Positions 1-6,054 of a DNA stretch of 6,054 nt are shown here, piece by piece; the stretch's first letter is position 1; every line of letters begins with the position of its first letter. Below the pieces are notes generated by a model. The model was not told the origin of the DNA and ran no database searches. It saw only the letters and a list, made by a program, of their open reading frames with translations. Source of the stretch: CAYVSF01 sp046482855 (lineage in GTDB: Bacteria > Bacteroidota > Bacteroidia > Bacteroidales > UBA12077); assembly GCA_046482855.1 (NCBI GenBank), contig JAWOEH010000219.1, positions 1-6,054 on the forward strand, read 5' to 3'. The position numbers were made by a program, and so were the translations under genes.

Positions 1-1683
1 TCGGTAACAGGAAACCGTCCGGAATGGAATTTTGTAGATTTTGGCCTGGCTCAATCAAATTTTATTCACGTTCCCATCTACCCAACGATAGGAGTTGAGG
101 ATTACGCCTACATCTTGAAGCATGCTGAGGTAAAGGTTCTATTTATCTCAAATCAGACAATTTTTATCAAAATCCAGGCTGCTATTGAAAAATTGCAAAT
201 GGATATTGCCGTCATCTCCTTTAGCCCGATTGAAGGGACAATCCACTGGGATGAATTTATTGCCAAAGGCCAAAAAAAATATCCCAAGTGGAAACCCAAA
301 ATTGAAGAAACAAGCGAAGGGATTCAACCCGATGAGTTGACTACCATTATATACACATCAGGAACTACAGGAACACCCAAAGGTGTTATGCTATCCCATC
401 GAAATCTGGTGAGTAACAGCATAAGCACATCAAAGGCACATCAAATGGGCTATGAGCACCGGGCATTAAGCTTTTTGCCCCTATGTCATGTGTACGAGCG
501 GATGATGAACTACCACTTCCAATACAAAGGAATCAGTATCTACTATACCGAGAACCTTGCCTCGCTGTCGGCCGATTTGCGGTATGTAAAACCTAACATT
601 TTCAATACTGTACCCCGGCTATTGGAAAAAGTATATGATGGCATCATTGGTAAAGGAAAAAACCTACCGTATGTTAAGAAGGTAATCTTCTTCTGGGCCG
701 TGCGCCTGGGAATGAAATTTCAACTCGAAAAACAATTTCGCCCCTGGTATAATTTGCGACTAAAAATTGCGCGTAAGCTAATTTTCAGTAAATGGAAGGA
801 GGGCTTGGGAGGCAACGATCTGGTAATTGTAAGTGGCGGAGCAGCACTCCAAAAACGTTTAGAGCATATATTCTGGGCTGCCGGCATTCCGGTATGTGAG
901 GGGTATGGCCTCACGGAAACATCCCCGGTTATTGCCGTTAACCACTACGAACCTCAAATCTGTAAATTTGGCACGGTTGGTAAAGTTCTTGAAAATGTGA
1001 AAGTGAAAATTAGCGACGAAGGCGAGATATTGTGTAAGGGTCCGAATGTAATGCTTGGTTATTATAAGAATAAAAAAGCTACCGAGGAGGTTATCGATAA
1101 AGAGGGTTGGTTTCATACCGGTGATATTGGCAATATTGACGAAGAGGGTTTTCTGCAAATCACCGACAGAAAAAAAGAGATGTTTAAGAATTCAGGTGGA
1201 AAGTATATTTCGCCACAAGCCATCGAAAATAAACTCAAAGAATCATTCTTCATCGAACAAGTTATGGTGATTGGCGAGAATCAAAAATTTGCTTCAGCAC
1301 TTATCTCCCCAAACTTTGAGTTCCTGCATGATTGGTGTTCCATTCACAAAATCCAGTACCGCGACAATTGGGAACTTATTTCGATTCCGCAAGTTTACGC
1401 CCGTTTTCAAAAAGAAATAAACAAATACAACTTACAATTAGGTGAGTATGAGAAGATAAAGCGCTTCCGGCTGGTTGCCGATGAATGGAGGCCCGCAAGC
1501 GGCGAGCTTTCGCCCACTCAAAAGTTGAAACGTAGTGTTATTTGCGAAAAATACGAAGATTTACTCGCTGATATTTATCAGCTCCCAAAAAAAGAAAAAG
1601 GAGGGATCCTCTCCTCCCTTTCGGTAGATCAAGTAAAAAGTGGCATTCGAAATAGTATTAAAGCCATAAAGGACCATATTTAA
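1..1683 (+). CDS. Long-chain acyl-CoA synthetase (AMP-forming), 5' end cut by window
   Basis: The enzyme activates fatty acids with ATP and CoA through an acyl-adenylate, feeding lipid synthesis or beta-oxidation; it is probably cytoplasmic or membrane-associated. The frame is open from base 1, and the first visible residues (NRPEW, then VPIYPT) already match the N-terminal domain of this family. The TTG at 115 is therefore an internal leucine, not a start. The 560 visible residues suggest that about 30-40 are missing. Counting from base 1, the ATP-binding loop YTSGTTGTPKG is at residues 118-128, GYGLTETSP at 301-309, GWFHTGDIG at 369-377 (Asp375 contacts the ribose in this superfamily), and the hinge region TDRKKEMFKNSGGK follows at 388-401. 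The C-terminal SPTQKLKR (504-511) holds the likely catalytic lysine, Lys508. No motif is damaged. The family is certain; chain-length preference cannot be read. It converges on the symporter gene and ends at a shared hairpin. Confidence 0.95.
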   Translation, partial: SVTGNRPEWNFVDFGLAQSNFIHVPIYPTIGVEDYAYILKHAEVKVLFISNQTIFIKIQAAIEKLQMDIAVISFSPIEGTIHWDEFIAKGQKKYPKWKPKIEETSEGIQPDELTTIIYTSGTTGTPKGVMLSHRNLVSNSISTSKAHQMGYEHRALSFLPLCHVYERMMNYHFQYKGISIYYTENLASLSADLRYVKPNIFNTVPRLLEKVYDGIIGKGKNLPYVKKVIFFWAVRLGMKFQLEKQFRPWYNLRLKIARKLIFSKWKEGLGGNDLVIVSGGAALQKRLEHIFWAAGIPVCEGYGLTETSPVIAVNHYEPQICKFGTVGKVLENVKVKISDEGEILCKGPNVMLGYYKNKKATEEVIDKEGWFHTGDIGNIDEEGFLQITDRKKEMFKNSGGKYISPQAIENKLKESFFIEQVMVIGENQKFASALISPNFEFLHDWCSIHKIQYRDNWELISIPQVYARFQKEINKYNLQLGEYEKIKRFRLVADEWRPASGELSPTQKLKRSVICEKYEDLLADIYQLPKKEKGGILSSLSVDQVKSGIRNSIKAIKDHI

Positions 1684-1716
1684 TGTAAAAAGAGGATCTT
1701 TGCCCCTCTTTATACA
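1684..1716. terminator. Bidirectional hairpin terminator between synthetase and symporter genes
   Basis: A seven-base stem AAAGAGG (1689-1695) pairs with CCTCTTT (1705-1711) around a nine-base loop. After one A/A mismatch, TGTA (1684-1687) pairs with TACA (1713-1716). The hairpin begins at the base after the synthetase stop and lies 20 bases past the symporter stop. Read on the - strand, the stem runs into a TTTTT tract, so it looks strongest for the symporter; on the + strand the T tract is only TTT. The stem and location are seen directly; terminator activity is inferred. Confidence 0.65.
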
Positions 1717-1736
1717 TTCATCACAAAGCAAACGAA

Positions 1737-3188
1737 TTAAGGCCTTCTACTAAAAAACAAAAGCCCTATAAAAGTAAGTACCCCATTTACCAACAACAAT
1801 TCAAATCCAAACTCATAGCCATTAAACAATGACTTTGACCAGATGTCCACTCCTAAAGTAAGTATAGGACTCATGACTGCGATGTAAGGGGTTGCAGCAT
1901 CAATAACTTTTCGACGGGTAAAGAGGCCAAAGGAGTAAAATCCCAGCAAGGGCCCATACGTATAGCCCGCTATTGTAAATATGGCACTAATTACCGCGCT
2001 ATTATTTATGCTGTGGAAAATCAAAATAACAATCGCCAATACAACAGATACCCCCACATGTACCTTCATGCGCAAACGCCGCAGTGCATTCTCCTCCAAT
2101 TTATTCGCTTCAAGAATGTCAACGGTAAATGAAGTAGTAAGGGCGGTAAGAGCAGAGTCGGCACTGGAATAGGCTGCAGCAACCAAACCAATCATAAACA
2201 CCACTGCCACCACCGGACTCAAATAGCCCTGGGTTGCCAACAACGGAAATAAATCATCGGTACGTTCAGGAATTGCAATACCCTTAGCTTGTGCAAACAA
2301 AACCAATAGTACCCCTAACGACAAAAACAACAAATTTACCGGAATTAGCGTAAAACTGAACCAATACATGTTTTTCTTCGCCTCCTTTATATTCCGGCAA
2401 CTGAGGTTTTTTTGCATCATATCCTGATCCAGCCCGGTCATTACAACAGCAATAAATACGCCTCCTAAAAATTGTTTGATAAAATGATTCGGTGCACGCC
2501 AATCTTCAAAGAAGAAGATTTTCGATAATTTACTCTCTTCAATTACATGAATCGCATCTTTCCATCCCAAACCCAGCTCTTTACTGATTAGCCACGTTGT
2601 AATACCCACGGCTAACAGCATAAAAAAAGTCTGCAAACTATCGGTCCAAATAATGGTTTTTATTCCCCCACGAAAGGTATAGAGCCAGATTAACAAAATG
2701 GTAACAATAACGGTAACAGCAAAGGGCACATGATAATGTTGAAAAATGGTAATCTGCAGCACATTCGCCACCAAAAACAGGCGAAAGGAAGCACCAATAA
2801 CTCTTGACAACAAGAAAAAAGAGGCGCCCGTTTTATAGGATCTATGCCCAAAACGTATGCGCAAATAAGTATAAATGGAGGTAAGGTTCAATTTGTAGTA
2901 CATAGGCATTAAAATCCCCGCAATGATTGCATACCCTACAAGATATCCCAAAATCATCTGCATATAGGAAAACTGACTATCGACAACCCAGCCAGGCACC
3001 GATATAAAGGTCACCCCAGATAAGGAGGCACTGATCATGCCAAAAGCAACAACATACCAGGGAGAATTTCTATTTCCCAGAAAAAATCCTGCATTGGAAG
3101 ATCGACGGCCTGTCAGATGACCAATAAGCAATAGCACAGCAAAGTAAGAGACAACTATCAGAATAACCATAAAAGGTGAGAGCACCAT
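1737..3188 (-). CDS. Sodium:solute symporter (SSS / SLC5 family), substrate unknown
   Basis: This inner-membrane transporter of 483 residues is expected to couple inward Na+ flow to uptake of a small solute. The protein is hydrophobic throughout, as expected for a LeuT-fold carrier with about 13 helices. Diagnostic pieces are AFGMISASLSGVTFIS (48-63, first core helix, part of the Na2 site), YLRIRFG (108-114), RGGIKTIIWTDSLQ (173-186), LDQDMMQKN (253-261) and AAYSSADSALTA (338-349). In the last, Ser341, Ser342 and Asp344 lie where the core-helix 8 Na+ ligands are in PutP and vSGLT. YGPLLGFYSFGLFTRR (411-426) closes the core. The length is normal, with nothing truncated or missing. The ATG at 3188 gives an N-terminus leading straight into the first helix; no Shine-Dalgarno precedes it, as is usual in Bacteroidota. 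It is divergent from recR across about 107 bases. The substrate (sugar, amino acid, vitamin or anion) cannot be assigned from motifs alone. Confidence 0.93.
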   Translation of the reverse strand: MVLSPFMVILIVVSYFAVLLLIGHLTGRRSSNAGFFLGNRNSPWYVVAFGMISASLSGVTFISVPGWVVDSQFSYMQMILGYLVGYAIIAGILMPMYYKLNLTSIYTYLRIRFGHRSYKTGASFFLLSRVIGASFRLFLVANVLQITIFQHYHVPFAVTVIVTILLIWLYTFRGGIKTIIWTDSLQTFFMLLAVGITTWLISKELGLGWKDAIHVIEESKLSKIFFFEDWRAPNHFIKQFLGGVFIAVVMTGLDQDMMQKNLSCRNIKEAKKNMYWFSFTLIPVNLLFLSLGVLLVLFAQAKGIAIPERTDDLFPLLATQGYLSPVVAVVFMIGLVAAAYSSADSALTALTTSFTVDILEANKLEENALRRLRMKVHVGVSVVLAIVILIFHSINNSAVISAIFTIAGYTYGPLLGFYSFGLFTRRKVIDAATPYIAVMSPILTLGVDIWSKSLFNGYEFGFELLLVNGVLTFIGLLFFSRRP

Positions 3189-3201
3189 AACTATCTTATT
3201 A

Positions 3202-3225
3202 AGCTTGTTGATAAATACAAAAGCT
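3202..3225. repeat. Imperfect inverted repeat in the symporter leader
   Basis: AGCTT (3202-3206) and TTG (3208-3210) pair with CAA (3218-3220) and AAGCT (3221-3225), leaving one bulged G at 3207 and a seven-base AT loop. It falls between the predicted symporter -7 element and the symporter start codon. It could be an operator or a small leader hairpin. Arms this short in AT-rich DNA can also arise by chance. Confidence 0.3.
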
Positions 3226-3233
3226 CAAAATTA
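3226..3233 (-). promoter_or_regulatory. Candidate -7 element of the symporter promoter
   Basis: Read on the - strand, these bases are TAATTTTG, an exact match to the Bacteroidota -7 consensus TAnnTTTG. The site lies 37 bases upstream of the symporter ATG and would give a leader of roughly 30 bases. I find no TTG at the expected -33 distance (about 3253-3258), so this is a half-supported promoter that may be weak or need an activator. The missing upstream element would fall inside the recR promoter. Confidence 0.4.
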
Positions 3234-3243
3234 GCATTTTTGA

Positions 3244-3275
3244 TTTTGCGATGGGCGTTGAGGGTCGTATTTTTG
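3244..3275 (+). promoter_or_regulatory. recR promoter (Bacteroidota -33/-7 type)
   Basis: TTTTG (3244-3248), a 19-base spacer and TATTTTTG (3268-3275) match the Bacteroidota housekeeping promoter pattern TTTG-N19-21-TAnnTTTG at every defined base. Transcription would be expected to begin around 3279-3284. The start codon at 3296 then has a leader of only about 12-17 A-rich bases. The ATG at 3251 lies inside the spacer and could not be on this transcript. Confidence 0.7.
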
Positions 3276-3295
3276 CAACGATAAAACCTGAGAAA

Positions 3296-3919
3296 ATGCT
3301 TGAGAACTATTCATCAAAATTACTGCATGATGCAGTAGATGCTTTTGCCACGCTGCCCGGAATTGGCAAACGAACAGCCTTACGACTGGTCCTTCATCTG
3401 CTCAATAAGCAGCCCGAGGAGGTGCGAAGCTTTGGCGAAACCATTATCCGGCTTAGGGAAGAAATAAAACATTGCAACAGCTGTAACAATATATCGGACA
3501 CCGAGGTTTGTCACATCTGTGCCAACCCTCAGCGCGACCATGCCACTGTTTGTGTGGTAGAAACAGCTCGCGATGTAATGGCCATCGAAGCCACACAGCA
3601 ATACAAAGGGATATATCATGTTTTGGGTGGCGTCATCTCGCCAATGGATGGCATTGGACCGGCTGATTTACATCTGGATACCTTACAAACGAAAATTGAA
3701 CAGGGCAAAGTTAACGAACTGGTACTGGCCTTAAGCACCACCATGGAGGGTGACACCACAAACTTCTACCTGTACAAGAAATTTCGAAACTTCTCTATTC
3801 GCTTCACCACGCTGGCTCGAGGTGTTGCTATTGGAGATGAATTAGAGTATGCCGACGAGATTACCCTGGGACGTTCAATTCTGAATCGAACACCTTTTGA
3901 TGATACTCTTTCGCATTAA
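3296..3919 (+). CDS. recR: Recombination mediator protein RecR
   Basis: RecR acts with RecO (and RecF) in the cytoplasm to load RecA onto SSB-coated single-stranded DNA during gap repair. From Met at 3296 the protein has 207 residues, near the usual 195-205. It shows the full order of domains: helix-hairpin-helix LPGIGKRTALRLVLHLL (20-36), a four-cysteine zinc finger (Cys60, 63, 72, 75; C-x2-C-x8-C-x2-C), a Toprim domain opening with TVCVVETARDV (84-94, acidic Glu89) and continuing through VLGGVISPMDGIGPADL (109-125), then the C-terminal block LARGVAIGDELEYADEITL (173-191). An in-frame ATG at 3251 would add 15 residues, but it overlaps the predicted promoter and adds nothing family-like, so I reject it. 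No Shine-Dalgarno is present; an A-rich stretch precedes the ATG. All key residues look intact, and the assignment is firm. Confidence 0.97.
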   Translation: MLENYSSKLLHDAVDAFATLPGIGKRTALRLVLHLLNKQPEEVRSFGETIIRLREEIKHCNSCNNISDTEVCHICANPQRDHATVCVVETARDVMAIEATQQYKGIYHVLGGVISPMDGIGPADLHLDTLQTKIEQGKVNELVLALSTTMEGDTTNFYLYKKFRNFSIRFTTLARGVAIGDELEYADEITLGRSILNRTPFDDTLSH

Positions 3920-3958
3920 TCAAAAATATTTGTTATTTTCACGATGTTAGCACAAAAC

Positions 3959-3988
3959 TTGCTGTGCATTTATTCGTAGTACTGTTTG
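3959..3988 (+). promoter_or_regulatory. Weak candidate promoter ahead of the TPR gene
   Basis: TTG (3959-3961), an 18-base gap and TACTGTTTG (3980-3988) resemble the Bacteroidota promoter, but with one extra base inside the -7 element. No better TAnnTTTG occurs in the 103-base gap after recR. The TPR gene may instead be read through from recR, since no hairpin with a T tract is evident between them. Confidence 0.22.
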
Positions 3989-4022
3989 TGTGCACTTACT
4001 TAATCAATTTAATCTGTAACAA

Positions 4023-4769
4023 ATGAAGATCCTTCTTTCTGCTTTTTGTTTGGTGGTTGCTTTATCAAAACCCTTCGCCGGTTATACGCAAACACAATCT
4101 GATTCACTCATCGAGTTGGCTCGTGACTATATGTTAATGTCCGACCATGAGGCAGCCATTGAACAACTGGATAAAATCCTGGATCGCGAGCAAACCCATC
4201 CACTGGCCACTGCGCTGAAAGCAGAAATTCTCATCTTACAAAATGACAGCAAGAAAGCCGGAAAGCTTGTAAGTAAAGCTCTAAAGGACTACCCCGATAC
4301 TCCCGAACTCCTTTACCTGGATGGCAAGCTCGACCTACAAAAAGGCCGTATCGGACGAGCCATTGAGCAACTCTCAGCAGCTTTAGCAAAAGAGCAGGGA
4401 AATAAAAATCTTCAAAGCGATATTTTCTTAAATCGCGGAGCCGCCTATCAAAAAAATCTGGAATCAGATAAAGCCCTTGATGATTACTCAAAAGCTATTG
4501 AGCTGGATCCTGATAATCCCAATGTATACATCTACCGCGGCACCTTATATTTTGGCAATGAGGACTACACATTGGCCATTGAGGATTTTGAAAAGGTCAT
4601 TCTCCTCGATCCTAATAACCCTTCTGCATACTACAACCTGGGGATGGCTTATTTAAAACTCGAAGACACTGACAAAGCCTGTAAAAACTTTCACAAAGGT
4701 TGCGAACTGGGAAATAAAAATGCGTGCCGCATGGTTATTATGAATTGTGTTGAATTAAATAAACGATAA
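4023..4769 (+). CDS. Exported tetratricopeptide-repeat protein, function unknown
   Basis: This is a 248-residue protein with an N-terminal signal peptide (Lys2, hydrophobic core 3-14, cleavage probably near residues 19-23, no lipobox), so it is probably periplasmic. The rest is six TPR-like units of about 34 residues: 28-59, 60-93, 94-127, 132-165, 166-199 and 200-233. Units 4 to 6 are most canonical, with AIELDPDN and VILLDPNN at the ends of units 4 and 5. TPR arrays are protein-binding scaffolds; no catalytic domain is present. The end carries four cysteines (220, 227, 235, 242), with CELGNKNAC resembling Sel1/Hcp-type repeats that form disulfides. The ATG at 4023 is chosen because it opens directly into the signal peptide; no Shine-Dalgarno is seen. 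It lies 103 bases after recR on the same strand and may be co-transcribed, but nothing suggests a role in repair. Partner and role cannot be assigned. Confidence 0.88.
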   Translation: MKILLSAFCLVVALSKPFAGYTQTQSDSLIELARDYMLMSDHEAAIEQLDKILDREQTHPLATALKAEILILQNDSKKAGKLVSKALKDYPDTPELLYLDGKLDLQKGRIGRAIEQLSAALAKEQGNKNLQSDIFLNRGAAYQKNLESDKALDDYSKAIELDPDNPNVYIYRGTLYFGNEDYTLAIEDFEKVILLDPNNPSAYYNLGMAYLKLEDTDKACKNFHKGCELGNKNACRMVIMNCVELNKR

Positions 4770-4780
4770 TTCCCAAAAAC

Positions 4781-4828
4781 AAATACCTGGTACATACCCC
4801 ACTAATTTTGGGCACGTACCAGATATTT
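4781..4828. terminator. Strong bidirectional terminator between TPR and chemoreceptor genes
   Basis: AAATA (4781-4785) and CTGGTAC (4787-4793) pair with GTACCAG (4816-4822) and TATTT (4824-4828), giving a 12-bp stem with a single C/A mismatch. Inside it, CCCA (4798-4801) can pair with TGGG (4809-4812). The - strand transcript runs from the stem into GTTTTTGGG, and a seven-T run follows on the + strand at 4839-4845. The hairpin sits between two convergent stop codons, 11 bases after the TPR stop and 41 bases past the chemoreceptor stop. Confidence 0.8.
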
Positions 4829-4869
4829 ATTGATTCCCTTTTTTTGCAAATTTCAATTTATCACAAGGC

Positions 4870-6054
4870 CTAGTAACGCTCAAAATCAGCGTCGCTATCA
4901 TCGCCCTTTTCATAAAGATTCAAATCGATACCTTTTACCGCGTTTGAAGAGTTAGATGACTCTTTCTTTTGAGTTTGCGTATCCTCCTTTTTTTCGGCAC
5001 TCTCCTTTACCACAGTATTCTCGTGCATCCTGGGCTTTTTAACCTGTTGACTCTTCTTCAAGGCTACAGTTTCCTTGTCAAGCTGAAAAAAGCCTACCAC
5101 TTGTTTCATCTGCTCTGCCTGACTTGCTAACTCCTCGGAGCTGGTTGCCATCTCTTCAGAGCTGGCAGCATTTTGTTGGGTTACCTGATTCAATTGTTGT
5201 ATTGCGCTGTTCACCTGCTCAGCACCGCTATTCTGCTCCATACTGGCAGCTGTTATCTCCTGAATAAGCTTAGCCGTCTTCTCTATTTCCGGCACGAGAC
5301 TTTCCAGCTTAACACCGGCTTTCTCACTAATAGCCACTCCTGTCTCAGACAATTGTACAATTTCGTCAGCTGCAGCTTTACTACGCTCGGCCAGTTTTCT
5401 TACCTCCGCAGCTACTACTGCAAAACCTTTGCCGTGTTCACCGGCTCTTGCGGCCTCAACAGCTGCATTCAGAGCCAGGATATTGGTCTGAAAAGCAATA
5501 TCGTTAATAATGGTAATTTTACTTGCGATATCTTTCATCGACTTCATGGCAATATTTGCTGATTCGCTTCCTTCCCTCACGCCTTCAGCTGCACTTAATG
5601 TGATGGTCTCGGTTTGTTTGGCATTTTCGGTATTCTGTTGAATGTTGGCCGTCATCTCCTCCATTGAGGATGAAACTTCCTCGGCGGATGAAGCCTGTTC
5701 GCTGGCACCCTGCGAAATCATCTGACTGGTAGCACTAAGCTGTTCACTGGCTTCGGAAATATTCCCAGCCCCACTCACTACATTGCCAACTACCTGCCGA
5801 ATATTGGTAATCATCTTTACAAAGGCTTCATAAAGCTTCCCTATCTCATCATTTCTGGTGGCAATATCTTTCTTATAGGTAAGATCGCCATCAGCCACCT
5901 GATTCGCAAAATCGGCCATCCCGATAAGCGGAGCTATCAAACGAGCAACAACAGTACGAAGTACAAGGATGCTAATAAGCACCAAAATAGCTCCAATGAT
6001 AAACTGTTGCCACATTTGCCTATTCGCTTCTGCTGTAATTTCCTCCATAGGTAT
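4870..6054 (-). CDS. Methyl-accepting chemotaxis protein, N-terminal sensor cut by window edge
   Basis: This is the signalling portion of a transmembrane chemoreceptor, which controls CheA kinase through CheW. The frame continues through the right edge without a stop, and the first visible part is the final transmembrane helix. The ATG at 6048 is therefore an internal methionine; TM1 and the sensor lie outside. Counting from that Met: transmembrane helix about 15-34, HAMP about 31-84 (Pro40, DGDL 53-56, DEIGKL 67-72), coiled-coil signalling domain about 95-320, with the nearly invariant hairpin tip IAFQTNILALNAAVEAARAGE at 184-204. Likely methylation segments are AEEVSSSMEEM (122-132) and SSEEMATSSEELA (296-308). 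A charged, low-complexity tail of about 70 residues ends in DFERY (388-392), which fits the CheR-binding pentapeptide pattern. The ligand cannot be inferred. No che gene lies in the window. Confidence 0.95.
   Translation of the reverse strand: MPMEEITAEANRQMWQQFIIGAILVLISILVLRTVVARLIAPLIGMADFANQVADGDLTYKKDIATRNDEIGKLYEAFVKMITNIRQVVGNVVSGAGNISEASEQLSATSQMISQGASEQASSAEEVSSSMEEMTANIQQNTENAKQTETITLSAAEGVREGSESANIAMKSMKDIASKITIINDIAFQTNILALNAAVEAARAGEHGKGFAVVAAEVRKLAERSKAAADEIVQLSETGVAISEKAGVKLESLVPEIEKTAKLIQEITAASMEQNSGAEQVNSAIQQLNQVTQQNAASSEEMATSSEELASQAEQMKQVVGFFQLDKETVALKKSQQVKKPRMHENTVVKESAEKKEDTQTQKKESSNSSNAVKGIDLNLYEKGDDSDADFERY

Noticed and set aside
115..117. TTG as the start of the acyl-CoA synthetase
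   Set aside because: The frame is open to base 1, and the upstream 38 codons encode typical family sequence, so the gene is cut by the window edge.
1586..1621. Purine run followed by GGAGGG and a pyrimidine run that can fold into a hairpin; also an internal Shine-Dalgarno-like GGAGG
   Set aside because: It lies inside the synthetase frame and encodes a lysine/glycine-rich linker. The stem has a mismatch and a wobble, and no gene starts just downstream.
3251..3295. Fifteen-residue N-terminal extension of RecR
   Set aside because: It overlaps a promoter matching every consensus position and has no RecR-like content.
3920..4022. Possible small RNA or small gene between recR and the TPR gene (TGTGCA occurs twice)
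   Set aside because: No stable hairpin with a T tract, no convincing short frame and no exact promoter are visible; a six-base repeat is expected by chance.
5095..5190. Short near-repeats in the chemoreceptor gene
   Set aside because: They come from heptad coiled-coil coding (SSEEMAT followed by SSEELAS), not from a DNA repeat element.
5173..5562. A 129-codon open frame on the + strand opposite the chemoreceptor, and other antisense or out-of-frame frames over 60 codons
   Set aside because: They lie wholly inside strongly recognised genes, have no family-like features and fit the pattern of coding shadows.
6046..6048. ATG as the start of the chemoreceptor
   Set aside because: The frame continues without a stop to the window edge, and a receptor beginning at its last transmembrane helix would lack TM1 and a sensor.
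1..6054. A defence system, mobile element or biosynthetic cluster
   Set aside because: Every substantial gene belongs to a familiar housekeeping or envelope family, and no transposase, integrase, nuclease-effector pair or repeat array is present.

Overview
This 6 kb window reads as ordinary chromosomal core sequence from a member of the Bacteroidota. No start codon visible in the window has a Shine-Dalgarno sequence in front of it. The best promoter matches the Bacteroidota-type consensus (TTTG, a 19-base spacer, TAnnTTTG). The proteins also have a Bacteroidota look, and base composition appears moderate to AT-leaning by eye. I cannot place it below phylum level. I see no tRNA, rRNA, CRISPR array, insertion sequence, phage gene or attachment site.

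Layout, left to right: (1) a long-chain acyl-CoA synthetase on the + strand, cut by the left edge (1-1683); (2) a hairpin serving as a shared terminator between convergent genes (1684-1716); (3) a sodium:solute symporter on the - strand (1737-3188); (4) a compact divergent promoter region (about 3189-3295); (5) recR on the + strand, whose start I place at 3296 rather than the more upstream ATG at 3251; (6) an exported TPR protein of unknown role on the + strand (4023-4769); (7) a strong bidirectional terminator hairpin (4781-4828); (8) the C-terminal two thirds or so of a methyl-accepting chemotaxis protein on the - strand, cut by the right edge (4870-6054).

The genes do not form one pathway: lipid activation, solute uptake, recombinational repair, an envelope TPR scaffold and chemosensory signalling sit side by side. 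There are three visible transcription blocks: the synthetase, the symporter, and recR with possibly the TPR gene. The chemoreceptor comes in from outside. The hairpins separate the convergent pairs.

I did not find an undescribed system. The points worth a second look are local: the recR start and its overlapping divergent promoters, a Sel1/Hcp-like cysteine pattern at the end of the TPR protein, and a chemoreceptor that appears to be of the 34H length class with a C-terminal CheR-docking-like pentapeptide. Intergenic stretches are all about 100 bases or shorter.
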